DNA of 64,000 nucleotides from Miscanthus floridulus. Lineage: Eukaryota; Streptophyta; Magnoliopsida; Poales; Poaceae. The notes under the pieces were generated by a model. It did no database searches. It was not told where the DNA came from and was given only the letters and a program-made list of their open reading frames with translations. This document shows positions 24,601 through 35,929 of this stretch, piece by piece; the first letter of the stretch is position 1, and each line of letters begins with the position of its first letter. The position numbers and the translations under genes were made by a program. Where the stretch lies: positions 105,779,611 through 105,843,610 of the forward strand of contig NC_089595.1 in the NCBI RefSeq assembly GCF_019320115.1, in the 5' to 3' direction.

Positions 24601-27600
24601 GTATGGAGAAACTTCAATCCATCCTCTATTTTTACTCTTCAGCAAGGCAGAGCACACAGTATGATGATTGTTTTCAGTTGATATAAGATCATGTTTCATA
24701 TCTAATACAAAACTTTTAGTGAAAAAAATGAATCCTATCAAGAAAGATACGAATTACCATCCCATACTGAATCTTAGACTTAGATTTTTTTTTTTGCAAA
24801 TGAAGCATTATGGTAGGGATGAAAATGGTAAGAAGCGCTACTATAATATGGAAACAAAAGCGGTCAGTATGGGATTTTCCCTTTTTTATCAAGATAACTA
24901 ATGAAAAAAGGTAAAAAACGGCTGTGCAAAATCATGAAATGACAACTTGTTTTGATAAAAATGTAAACAGTATCATAATAGAAAAAACGCATTGGTCGGT
25001 ACGGGATTTTCCTGTACCGCTTTCATCCCTCACAGGGCATCTGCTTCTGCATTTAGTCCCAAATGGCTGCATTTGTCAAATGCAAGACTAGGTGTCTAGA
25101 ACTCTAGATGTCATTCCTTGAAGGACAACAGTCATAACAGTTGCTGCCAATAGTTCTATTAGGTGTCTAGTACTAATTATATTTTGTTGAACAAAGTAAC
25201 ACATCTTTTTTTATTTCCAGATAATCCTGTGCAGTATTGCTGTTTTTGTACTTGAGTAATTTCAGTCCTCGGATAGTACAACTGAGAGCTGAGAATCAAG
25301 TTCCATGTCCCACCTTTTCACAATGGAATTATTGCGTGCATGTTCTACAAGATTGTGGCATGTATGGTGGGCTCATATGGGAGCCATGTGCGCCACCAGA
25401 TGCAATTATAATCTTGAGGGGACCACCTGCAGTCTGGTGGAGTGTTTGACTTTTGTCCCTTAGACTGACGTGTATGGTTAATCTGCTTCTTTTTCTCCTG
25501 AGAAGTGTAATTAAGGATTATCAGGAGATGACACTATGAACTATTATTGTTAATCAACTTAGGTGCGATCATATTTATGTGCTAATAATTGAAATTATTG
25601 TAAGCATAGAATCATTCATAAAGTTAGCTATCAAATATCTAATCATTATGCTGAATCCGAAGCTATACCTATGCAATTGAGCAGTTATACTTCTCTGAAG
25701 TCAACAAGGATATTTTTGCTTTTCCTTTTATCTACTGAGATCCTCACTGCACAATATCCTAAAAGGTTTTTGTAGTTTTGCTCTTTAATTTCAGTACTAA
25801 ATTATCATATGCACCACATTTTAAATGCACTATGTTTACATGTACGTCTGTACATATTATTATTATTTTTATATATATGTGCCAAATTGGTCTGGTGTTA
25901 GGGATGTAGAGTGCAATTATGTGACATATTGATTTTTTTTTTCTTTTTATTGTCATTGCAGCTTTGGCAATTGGAGACACTACTACTGCAAAAGGATACC
26001 TATGTGAACTACAGCCAGGCCTTGAGCTACACAAGCCAGGCACTAAGCCAGAACCTTGCTGGTCTAAGGAAAAGAAGTCCAATCCGAAAAATTAGCAGCA
26101 CATTGAACTACTATCTGGAGGACAATTGGAAACGTCTCTGGGTGCTTGCAGTGTGGATTGGAATAATGGCTGGGTTGTTCATTTGGAAGTTCATTCAGTA
26201 CCGTAACCGTTATGTCTTTGATGTGATGGGCTACTGTGTCACAACTGCGAAAGGTGCTGCAGAGACTCTCAAACTGAACATGGCACTTATTCTCTTGCCT
26301 GTATGCCGCAACACTATCACCTGGCTGCGGAATACGAAAGCTGCACGAGCATTGCCGTTCGATGACAACATAAACTTCCACAAGGTTAGCCCTAGACTCC
26401 AATTAGTTCTTTATTGCCCCTTCAAAATGGGGCTGGAGGGTCGTGGACTCGTAGCTTTAGGGTTTACAAATGGTTGTGTGTTTGTGAGATATGTTACACA
26501 TTTTCATCATCTTTACTTCGTTTCTATAGCGCATGCTGGTCGTTCTGAATTCATGTGAATGTGATTCAAGAAAATTGGTTAAATGAATTGTCCCTTGCAT
26601 TGCATGGTTATCACATCTGGGGCTGCTTTATCACATATGTCTCGAAGATCGAAAAGAGACTTAGGTACTATACCTATTAGATATACAGCTCAATTGATGG
26701 ATTGTTCCTCCATGCATTTTGTTTGAAAGCTTTATTTAACGTTCCTACAGTTAGGACATAGTCTAGATTGTGTTAACCCTATTAAATATTCATTTTGTGC
26801 CTTTACGGTAGATCATATTCACCTAATATTGTTCTTGATCGGTAGCCAGTGTTCTGCCTGCTCCTTGGCTTCAGCTAACAAAGAACATGATTTTGCTGAT
26901 GGAAATATATTCATGCCAGTTAAAGATGATACCGATAAGCTAAAACCATTTGATTGTACGTGCGCCATGATTTGATCATAGCAATTTAGCTAAAAGTAAA
27001 AGTCGGGCAATGCCATGTCAAGGCTACTCATGGCTGACCTTTTCTTATTGGCTGTGAATGTAACAAAAAATTAATCATAAGTATAATGTGGGCATTAGTG
27101 GTGCCTGATAAGGGTTTTTTCATAATAAGGACATATATGTGACATGTGATTCAGCCAGATCAAGAATATAACTAAAAGAACAATTTTTCTTTTGCTTGTT
27201 TTGTAATGGCAGACTATTGCAGCAGCAATTGTGGTTGGTGTTGTTCTTCATGCAGGGAACCACCTTGTATGTGATTTTCCACGGCTCATACGTTCATCAG
27301 AGATGAAGTATGCTCCGCTGCGCAAATACTTTGGGGAAAATAAACCAACATATCTAGCTCTGGTAAAAGGAGTGGAGGGCATAACAGGGGTAATCATGGT
27401 TGTGTGCATGCTTATCGCTTTTACTCTAGCAACAAGGTGGTTCCGCCGTAGCCTGGTGAAGCTTCCAAGGCCATTTGACAAACTAACTGGCTTCAATGCA
27501 TTCTGGTACTCCCATCATTTGTTCATCATTGTGTACATAGCACTTGTTATTCATGGAGAGTGTCTATACCTTATCCACGACTGGTACAAAAAGACGGTGA

Positions 27601-30204
27601 GCTAATCTTCATTTTTTATTCTGTGTACTCTGTGGACCTCAGTAACTTTTTAAGTATCTAATATCCTGTTATTTTGTACAGACATGGATGTACCTTGCTG
27701 TTCCTGTTGGTCTGTATGTAGGGGAGAGGACTCTGAGGTTTTTCAGATCAGGCAGTTATTCTGTCCGGTTATTGAAGGTAACCTTCACATATTTAGAAAT
27801 CTGAGTACAGTATTAATTTGTTTACAGTCCTCTGACCCATGGTTCTTTTGCAGGTGGCTATATATCCTGGTAATGTTTTGACATTGCAGATGTCTAAACC
27901 TCCCACATTCCGTTACAAGAGTGGGCAGTATATGTTTGTTCAATGCCCTGCAGTTTCACCTTTTGAATGGTGTGTGGATCTTCTTTGTAACTAAACTCGA
28001 GCTAGCTCACAAAGTCATGTTTCTGGAGTCTGGACACTAGAATATGTAGTTAAACACTTGTTCTTCTTTCAGGCATCCTTTCTCAATTACTTCAGCACCT
28101 GGGGATGACTATTTAAGCATTCATGTTCGACAACTTGGTGACTGGACACGTGAGCTCAAGCGGGTATTCTCAGCAGCTTGTGAGCCACCGGTGGGTGGGA
28201 AAAGTGGCCTTCTTCGAGCAGACGAGACAACTAAGAAAGCGTATGTTAATTCCCCATATGCATCTCAACACTTAATAATATGTTTTTTCTATTTGAGGCT
28301 TCATGGTTTTTTGGGAAATGCAGGTTACCAAAACTTTTGATTGATGGACCATACGGTTCTCCCGCACAAGACTACAGCAAGTATGATGTTTTACTACTTG
28401 TCGGATTAGGAATTGGTGCCACACCTTTTATTAGCATACTGAAAGACCTGCTCAATAACATCATCAAAATGGAGGAAGAAGAAGTAAGCGATCTTTCTCA
28501 TATCCCCAACTGGCCTCTTATATTATATTAAAAAACAAAAACTGGCCTCTTATTTTCTGTTTTGTGATCTAGGAATTAACAATGATTGTAATTCTTGTTT
28601 TCTTTGTGTTTGGTTAGTCATCTATTCAAACATTCTTCCTCATGAATACCAGACTAGACCAGTAATTAATTTATTCACGTAAAATTTGCAGGAAGCTTCA
28701 AGCGATCTTTACCCACCAATTGGTCGCAGCAAGACACATGTTGATCTTGACACCCTTATGAGGATTACCTCAAAACCAAAGAGGGTACTGAAGACAACAA
28801 ATGCTTACTTTTATTGGGTGACACGTGAACAAGGGTCTTTTGATTGGTTTAAAGGGGTCATGAATGAAATTGCTGAACTAGATCAGAGGGTATGTATCAT
28901 CAAGCCGTTTATCTTTTACAAATCATGCTATTTGGTTTTTCCCTTTGCAAATTTGTTCTTACAGATGCTCTTGTTCAATACTAGAATATCATTGAGATGC
29001 ACAACTATCTCACAAGTGTTTACGAGGAAGGGGATGCCCGGTCAGCACTCATTACGATGCTACAAGCTCTCAACCATGCCAAGAATGGTGTTGATATAGT
29101 TTCTGGAACTAAAGTAAGTTCCAGCACTCCAATATGCATCACACCCTAAAGCGTTAAATCTTCATTGTAGTACAGGTTAAGAAAACATGTGGAATAACTT
29201 GTCATTTGGTACCAAATGATATGTTGTTCTTTCTTTTTTTTTTTGCCTACCCCAACTCGCTTGGCAGAAAAATCTTTGTTTTTGTTGTACTGATAAGCTG
29301 TTTTTGCAGGTGCGGACACATTTTGCAAGACCAAATTTTAAGAAGGTCCTATCTAAGATAGCTACCAAACATCCATATGCTAAGATAGGTCAGATACGTT
29401 TCATATTCCTGATATAGTTGAAGGCTATCTTTTTTCATTTTTAGCTGTGAATATCCTTCAGGATGGTTTTGTTAACTCCTTTATAAAACTTGAACTAGCT
29501 CATGCATATAACTAAAGCAAGAAACTTCCTAGATCTCAGTAAAAGTAGGTGGTTACTATGAACTTAGGGTGTGTTTGGTTGGAGGAATCACTCCATTCTA
29601 GATGAGGTGGTCATGAATCCATTCCTCATACTATTACTAATACTTAGCTTGTGAGGAATGAGGTGATGATGCATCAACCTATTCCATTCCACAAACCAAA
29701 CAAAAAAGTGAGGAATGAGTAGATGATGGACTAATTCATTTCTCAAACCAAACACACCATTAATGAGCAGACATGGGTAAGGACTTGAAAGCCTCCTTGC
29801 AGAAACAAGGACTGTTGGAACTCTATACTTTTGTTTCTGGCTAATTTTGGGCCTGTATAGTTCAGACCATGGGAAAGCTGCCTGGCCCAGGCAGCAACCC
29901 CAGCCGTCTGATTTTGAGCGCCTAGGGTGGGATGGTGCTGCCTGGGCCTGGCCAGGGCAACGAAGCATGTCCATATATCCCAAAAAGAAATATTTAGGGG
30001 TAAACAACGGCCACTTCTGGTCGAATCAGTAATCTTGGTCCCATCTTCTATGATATGATCACTGTAAGAAGGTAATTGTTGTTATTGTGTACAGGAGTGT
30101 TCTACTGTGGGGCTCCAGTTCTGGCACAGGAACTAAGCAAACTCTGTTATGAATTCAATGGCAAGTCTACAACAAAATTCGAATTCCACAAGGAACATTT
30201 CTGA
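18691..30204 (+). CDS. RBOH: Respiratory burst oxidase homolog (NADPH oxidase), RBOHF-like, 14 exons
   Basis: This is a plasma-membrane NADPH oxidase that moves electrons from cytosolic NADPH through FAD and two haems to make apoplastic superoxide, in signalling, defence and stomatal control. Exons: 18691-19372, 19465-19624, 19747-19795, 23490-23603, 25962-26384, 27213-27596, 27682-27777, 27854-27969, 28073-28240, 28324-28483, 28692-28889, 28985-29113, 29310-29388, 30095-30204. All introns are GT-AG and the phases close, giving 955 residues. In order: Ser-rich N-terminus; EF hand [12 protein letters not shown] (about 283-294); weaker EF hand near 325-335; membrane helices about 394-605 with haem His in LHAGNH and YSHHLF; FAD motif HPFSIT (676-681); NADPH motifs DGPYG and GLGIGATP (758-765); C-terminal VFYCGAP and FEFHKEHF. 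The N- and C-termini suit the RBOHF clade (rice RbohA-like). No frame break is seen. Intron 3 is 3.7 kb because of insertions. Confidence 0.95.
20379..20756. repeat. Dispersed grass repeat in RBOH intron 3
   Basis: It starts ACTAGGTAAATACCCGTGCG and contains the hairpin-forming CCCGTGCGTTGCAACGGG, a sequence widely repeated in grass genomes. It ends near a second small palindrome, CGTGCTTTGCACG (20740-20752). The hairpin near one end recalls Helitrons, but no CTRR terminus was identified, so the superfamily is unresolved. Confidence 0.5.
22049..22228 (+). repeat. 180-bp direct repeat, left copy
   Basis: It runs from GGAATTGATCACAATTG to TAGTTGTAGAGAT and is repeated with about six substitutions at 23245-23424. 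The two copies bracket a 1.0-kb segment in RBOH intron 3. The interior is not an LTR (no TG...CA ends and no primer site), so a segmental duplication with insertion is more likely. Confidence 0.85.
22739..23240 (-). pseudogene. Antisense gene fragment resembling the C-terminus of HD-Zip IV proteins
   Basis: The minus-strand frame 23095-22739 (118 codons) includes [20 protein letters not shown], then [13 protein letters not shown] and, near the end, [15 protein letters not shown] and [11 protein letters not shown] before a stop. This pattern matches the end of HD-Zip IV (ROC/GL2-type) transcription factors, where a segment of the form 'LILQES...VVYAPVD...ALLPSGF' is followed by 'GSL.TVAFQIL...TV..IKAAL'. 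The match is my recollection of the family, not a search. A second possible exon ([16 protein letters not shown], 23240-23193) ends at a GTAAGT donor. Homeodomain, zipper and most of the START region are absent, so it is a fragment. It lies antisense to the RBOH transcript inside its intron. Confidence 0.5.
23245..23424 (+). repeat. 180-bp direct repeat, right copy
   Basis: This is the second copy of 22049-22228, about 97% identical by eye. It ends only 65 bp before the acceptor of RBOH exon 4, so the original intron end is probably this copy or its source. Confidence 0.85.
24814..25032. repeat. MITE-like element with GGGATGAAA ends in RBOH intron 4
   Basis: The left end reads TAGGGATGAAAATGG and the right end GCTTTCATCCCTCA, giving imperfect inverted repeats about 219 bp apart. 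Interior copies of CGGTCAGTATGGGATTTTCC and CGGTACGGGATTTTCC strengthen the case. This is a familiar grass terminal motif (hAT-like by memory); no target duplication was found. Confidence 0.5.
29567..29759. repeat. Tourist-like MITE in RBOH intron 13
   Basis: The 193-bp element has inverted ends GGGTGTGTTTGGTTGGAG and CTCAAACCAAACACACCA and is flanked by TTA on both sides (29564-29566 and 29760-29762). A TTA duplication and this terminus fit the PIF/Harbinger (Tourist) group. It lies wholly within the intron between exons 13 and 14. Confidence 0.85.
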
Positions 30205-31052
30205 CATATAACAAGGTGAATACAAAATAGGGGAACAAGGGGATGAATAATGTTGTATGTAAGTCGCTTCTGCTTTAACATGTTGCTTTCTTCACAATGA
30301 GTTGGAAAGAGCAAGGGATTCTGCTCATGGTGTTGTATCGCCACGGCTTACTCCACACTTGTGATACTACCTCCAGTTACAACTGCGTTATCTATTGCTT
30401 GAGATACTAAAATACAATAAGATCGCATAGAAAGGGAAATGGGGGTCTGCTGGCACAATACACAAGGCTTCCATAAAAGGTTGAAGAGCATATTTTCCAG
30501 GTGGAGTAGCAAGGGAATCTCTCCCATGGAATCCACAACCATAAATTGTGATTATAAGCAGCGTGATGTAGGACATAGAATGAAGGCCAGGATGTCACAA
30601 GGCTATCTAACTGTATATTTGCATGCAGCTGAGTGGCTGACTGAGGCCACAAGTTTGATCTAACTTTGTACTTATACACAGGGATGAAAAACAGGAAAAA
30701 AAGTATAGTTAGTTTTTGTAAGTAGTGTAGGTTGGTAGTGACTAGGCCCAGATTGGGGGGCTCAAGTTTTATTCAAGCTTGTTTCGTTGCCTTGTCGAGT
30801 GAGAAGTTGCAATTTTTTGAGGATATGGCTGATTCATTGTATTGATGTATATCTTTAGTGAAGCCCATGTTTTTAAAATTTATGCTGTTGTCGAGATGTT
30901 GATATGGAAAGGATTAAATGTGGAAAAGGATATGTATTCCTGTGCTAATGTGGCGGCAGATTTCGATAGGCTGGCCTTCGTGTCAAAATCCGAGCCACGT
31001 GAATGTGTCAGTGATTAACTAGAAAGCGCGACGCTGTCACGTGGGTCACAAG
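30205..31052 (+). other. RBOH 3' untranslated and downstream sequence
   Basis: The TGA at 30202-30204 is followed by 0.85 kb without a plausible gene. The poly(A) site is not obvious. The region ends at the target duplication GTCACAAG of the next element (31045-31052). Confidence 0.5.
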
Positions 31053-34000
31053 CAGTGTTTTCAGATCAGACGACTAATTGTGATTAGTCGTCCGTAACTA
31101 TGTGCTCGATAAGGGTCCTCGTTTAGTTTAGACTGACTAGAAAACTTATTGTCCGATAAGATGCGACTAATCACGATTAGTCGTCTGATCAGACTAGCCG
31201 GACGACTAGTTGGGTAGGAAGAATTCGGCTCAGCTAAAGAATTTGGCCCACCTTTAGTTGGCCCATTAGGGTAAGAAGAAGAGGAGTGAGCAGTGACTTA
31301 GTGAAGGAGCTGCAGTCGCCGCACATTTCTAGCTCCCGCTCGGCACGTTTCCAGCTTCCGCTCTGGCTCTGCTCTCTCGCAGCCGTCGGCACCTCCGCCC
31401 GCGTCTCCTCCGCCTACGGCCTGCCTCTCTGGATCTCCCTTGCCGGCGTTCGCAGCTCCGTCCACGCCCCTCGTCGGCATTCGCAGCTCCGTCCGCGCCT
31501 CTTGCCGACGTCCGCAGCTCCGTCCGCGCCTCTCGTCGGCATCCGCAGCTCCGCCCACGCCTCCACCTCCGCCCGCTCCTGTCACCTTCCCTGCCGGGAC
31601 CCAGTAGCTCCGCCCGCCTCTGAGGCTCCGTCGCTTTGAGCTCCTTCCTCGACGCCTGGAGGATGGACGCGGGAGGCCTCAAGCATCAAGATGAGCCACC
31701 ACTCTGCTTCCTCTGAAGGTTATTGTCTATGTCTGCTACTCTGCTGTTGTGTATTGCCTGTTGCCACCAATTTGTGACACATTTGTGTGGCTTTGCCGCT
31801 CTGCAGAGGATGCTCGACGGCGTGCAGCTGTTGAGGTAATTCTACCTAAGAATGAAGCTGTCTCAGGAGAGGCTACCTCAGCGTCGTTAGCTGCTCCAAC
31901 TGAAGCATCTCTGATAGCTCAAGCGATAGCTAAATTGCCGCCAGATCTTGCTGCCATGGCTGAAGATAAGAAGAGGAAGGCAAAATCATCAGATCCTAGA
32001 TGGAAACATGGGTTTTGGCTAGACATAGGGAAGAAAGAGTTCATCCAATGTATTTTCTGCAAAAAGGTTGTCCTTGCAGGCATTAAAAGGTTCAAGCAAC
32101 ACCTTGCTGGGGGCTATTTTGATGTAGTGAAATATGGTGAAGCACCTAGACTAGTTAGGCGTGAGATGAATGGTTACTTGGTCACAAGGTCAAGGACTCA
32201 GGTTCAGGTACCTGCGGACACTGGGGTGGAGACAGAAACAGAAGAAACAGATCAAGGTGGAGGTGGTGCTTCTGTTGCTGCTGAAAATGAACCAAATGCT
32301 AGGACAAAGTCAAAGCAAGTTCCAAGTTCTGGGACAAAATCAAAGCAAGCGAAAAAGATAGCTCAAGCATCAATCATGAACTTTGTGGTTTCTGCTCCAC
32401 CAAAACCTCACACATACAAGCATTCCAAGTCAGTGTGTTCTTTGCTTTGCAAGTGTCCAGAAGAAGTGGTAGAAGTGGTTGTAGAAAGGCACAAGTCCAA
32501 GATGTCACAGCCCACTCTTGAGTACTCCACAAAGAGCAAGGAAGCAAAGCAAATTGTAGATGACCATGCGGCTGATTTTTTATGAGAATGGAATACCATT
32601 AAATGCTATTAACTCAAGAAGCTAGAAGATTATGCTTGAGTCCATTGGGCAATATGGTCCTGGGTATCGCTCACCTTCATACCATGAGATCAGGAATCCA
32701 CTACTTGATAGGGCAGTGAACTAAGACAAAGGAGCTGAGAAAGAAGCATGAGGACGCTTGGAAGGAATATGGCTGCACAATCATGTCAGATGGATGGACT
32801 GACACTAGCCACCATCATCTCATCAACTTTCTTGCGAATAGCCCAGCTAGAACATTCTTCTTAGGTTCAGTTGACGCTTCAAGTGAGATAGCCAATGCTT
32901 CTATGTTAGCAGACTTGTTAGAGAAATAAATTGACAAGGTTTCAAAAAATTCGTGAGCTCGGTTCTAAAGGCAAGAAATCCAACCCATTGCTGCTAGAAG
33001 AGTTTCAATGGGAAAATGAGTGGGTAGACATCAACCGTGACCCAGTTCATGCATGTAATGGCAGTGATATGCTTTGGACACATGTTGATGAAGCTGTTGG
33101 TGCAACCGACCAGCTTAGAGGCCGCAATATGTCTAGGGCGACTTCTGCTCGTGCGAGGAATACTGTCACCCACACATATGGGAGGAATAACAAAAGGAAG
33201 TGTCCAACTCCAAGGTCAGATGCACCAGCAACTGAAAGCAGTGATCATGAAGAAGAGGAAAACAGAGTTGCACCAGAACAGCCACAAGGTGCAAGTGCAA
33301 CAGATGAAGAAATGGAGGACCAGGGAGGGGTGGAAGACTCAAGCGGACCTACAACAAATGATGGAAATGAAGACTTCCATGTGGATGTAGATTTACTTCT
33401 CTAGATGGCTGAATTGCTGGTTCTATGGATTAGTAGACTGGATGTTTAGAACTATTTTCATTTCAGACTTAAGAACTTGTTTAAGTTTATTAGTTTACTT
33501 ATGTTGTGTACCGCTGTGCATAGTGTGCACTGTGCTAAACTGCTGTTAGTTCTTATTTGTTAAATTTGTGTACTTGGTTAAGTTGTTTTGCCATGCTCTA
33601 TTGTCTACTACTCTTTACATTTTCTTTAATCTTTACATTTTTGTTTTTCTGCTATTTTGCCTATTTAACTGATTAGCTTCTTTCTTTGTAATTTTAGATT
33701 CAGTCACAAGTCATCAGTCAGCACTCACCATCAGGCATCAGCAAGCAACAGTTACAGGTAAGTGGTCAAATCACCATGATAATGATTCATTGCAAACATG
33801 ATTACATGCCAAACTGTGCTTGATTGCTTGCCTCTAACATTTACCTATTTATTATGGCCATGTCTACATATATTTACATCATATATATAGTATATACATG
33901 GTCGATCAGGCCATCTAAGCACAAGGACGACTAAATGTCCAACTAGCCGATTAGACCGATTAGGACCAACTAATCGACCCTTATCGATGATTAATCACGA

Positions 34001-34057
34001 TTAGTCGTCTGATCGGTGGTCATAAGACTAGCCTCGATAATAGATCTGAAAATATTG
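31053..34057 (+). mobile_element. Internally deleted hAT transposon with perfect target duplication
   Basis: The element is 3,005 bp. Its ends are CAGTGTTTTCAGATC and the inverse GATCTGAAAATATTG, and it is flanked by an exact 8-bp duplication GTCACAAG (31045-31052 and 34058-34065), diagnostic of hAT insertion. Subterminal zones carry repeated GATTAGTCGTC/GACGACTAA motifs in both orientations, likely transposase binding sites. The interior keeps a BED finger and the start and end of a DUF659-type hAT transposase but lacks the catalytic middle, so it would need transposase in trans. Confidence 0.9.
31749..33404 (+). pseudogene. DUF659-type hAT transposase, core deleted
   Basis: The first part (31749-32585) has a BED zinc finger at about residues 90-140: DPRWKHGFWLDIGKKEF, CIFCKKVV and RFKQHLAGG; the usual second His is hard to place, with YFDVVKYGE where a Cys-rich end is normal. 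A basic, Gln/Lys-rich linker follows. After a one-base shift near 32578 the DUF659 part continues (GIPLNAINSRS, ESIGQYGPGYRSPSYHEIR, IMSDGWTDTS), broken by stops at about 32623, 32722, 32749 and 32927. The text then jumps to the family's C-terminal tail at 32931-33404 (SKGKKSNPLLLEEFQWENEW, ending in a long acidic stretch). The catalytic RNase-H core and dimerisation block are absent. Confidence 0.8.
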
Positions 34058-34172
34058 GTCACAAGTCACAACTCTCCAATTTTTGATATTTGAATCTTTG
34101 AACTTGTAGGCGGTGTCATTCAGATTTTCAACTCTTAATTTTTTTTATATATTTGGGTCCCTATCCTTTTTA

Positions 34173-34430
34173 CTCCCTCTATCCCCGAATAAATCAATTT
34201 CTAGAATCCGGGTAAGTCAGACTATCTTAAGTTTAACTAACTTTATATGAAAAGCAACAACATCTATGACAAAAAATACGCATATTATGAAAATGTATTC
34301 TACGGTATATCTAATGGCACGAATTTGATGTCATAAATCTTGACATATTTTTTTTAGAAATTTGATCAAAGTTTTAAAAATTGACTTAAGACAACTCTAG
34401 AAATTTCTATTTAATCAAGGATAGAAAGAG
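34173..34430. repeat. Stowaway MITE
   Basis: It starts CTCCCTCTATCCCCGAATAA after TA and ends TTTAATCAAGGATAGAAAGAG before TA, giving a 258-bp element with TA target duplication and CTCCCTC-type termini. The interior has the usual A+T-rich conserved runs of grass Stowaway elements. A second, more decayed relative seems to follow at about 34527-34740 (CCTCTGTCCCTTTTAAGAG). Confidence 0.75.
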
Positions 34431-35929
34431 TATGTATTTGGGTCCCTAAACGTCTATTGTGGTGTCATTTAGATCCGTTGACTTGTCTCGGACGCATTGG
34501 TACAAATAGACATGGTATGCTATCTACTTTCCTCTGTCCCTTTTAAGAGTAGGTATTCGTAAGGGTTAAGCTTTCTTAGGTTTAATAAGTTTGTAAAAAA
34601 TATTAGCAATATTTGTATCTCTAAACAAGTTTATTATAAAAATAGATTTAATGATATATCTAACAATACTAATTAGTACCGTAAATATTATTAATATTTT
34701 CTTGTACTATATATTTGGTAAACATGCCAAGATAAAGCCTATTTGGACCAATGTTGGCATTTAGCCATTTAGGGCAAGTTCAGTGACACCGCCATACAGG
34801 TCTAGGAATTCAAATATCAAAACTCAAAGAGTTGGTAACTCAATTGATACCGTCATACAAGATTGCAGGCTCAAATATCAAAGATCGAAGAGTTAGAGAC
34901 CACTGATTACCGCTGTACAAATTTAGAAATCATTTGCGAATCATGCGTTTGTCTAAACATGTTATGGTGGGAGTTCCTGTGCTTTTCACTGATTGGTGAT
35001 GTTGGTGCAGGTACTCTCTTCATTCTTCAAATTGCAAGTCGTTTTCTCCTTGCGTAGTTTCGCTAAGCATTTAGTCTACATATATGGTATATTTAAATAT
35101 AGAGTCGATGTAACTGAGGTTCGAGTGTTTGGGGTGAGGAGAGGAACGCTCGATTTTTAGCACTGTTCATCTTCCTCCTCGCCCCCATTGCTGCCCAGCG
35201 CCCCACTGTGGCCGCGGAGCTCCAGTGAAAGCCTAGCGCAGCCTCGGCGGCTTCCTTCTTCCTCATCTCCTCCTTCTGCTGTGAGCTTCAGCCATGGACG
35301 CCCCTGCCCCGACCTTGCCCAGCCGTCTCCATCGTTGCCAAGGCCCCTAACCACCTAGCCGGTCTACCTCCCCGGAGCCCCCTTCTAAGGCCGCCGGACT
35401 TGGAGAAGATGAACAGGAGAGGCCGGTTCTGCAGGCATCGGCGGTGGATCCGACGGCCAGGAAGGAACCGAGTGCGGGCAGCGCGAGAAACAGCTTTTTC
35501 TCGTAGATATAAAGCAAAAACTGGATACTTAGAGAAAGTTAAAAACAATTTATAATTTGAAAGGAAGGAAGCAGTAACATTTTGGCTTCACCTTTGCAAA
35601 CGAGAATCGTAGGCGTGTGGTGGGAGTAGGTAGTTTACGACGCTAAGGTGCGCACACGTGTATCCTTTGTTCAAAAAATAGAAGAATATAGCGGGATGCA
35701 ATGCAACATGCAAGTCCTTGCACACATCCAAGATCGAACCAGCCACGGTCGCTGATGTACGTTCCTTGTTTCCCGTTTTGTCATTTTCACACGCGTTGCA
35801 CAAGAGCCATTGTTGTAGCTGGACTTGTAGATATATAGTAGATAGTACAAGTCTCAATCTCCAGTGCACGCCGCCATATGCGACTGCTGCAGGGTAGACA
35901 CCCCCGTGGGCCAGTCGGAGTTTAGCGTG
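34431..35929. other. Intergenic region upstream of the UGT pseudogene
   Basis: The first 300 bp include a Stowaway remnant. From 34780 the motif 'GGNCTCAAATATCAAA...AGAGTTGGNAACT' is imperfectly repeated (34800-34840 and 34865-34900). 35160-35510 is a GC-rich patch whose open frames are not convincing. No promoter motif could be fixed for the pseudogene. Confidence 0.4.
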
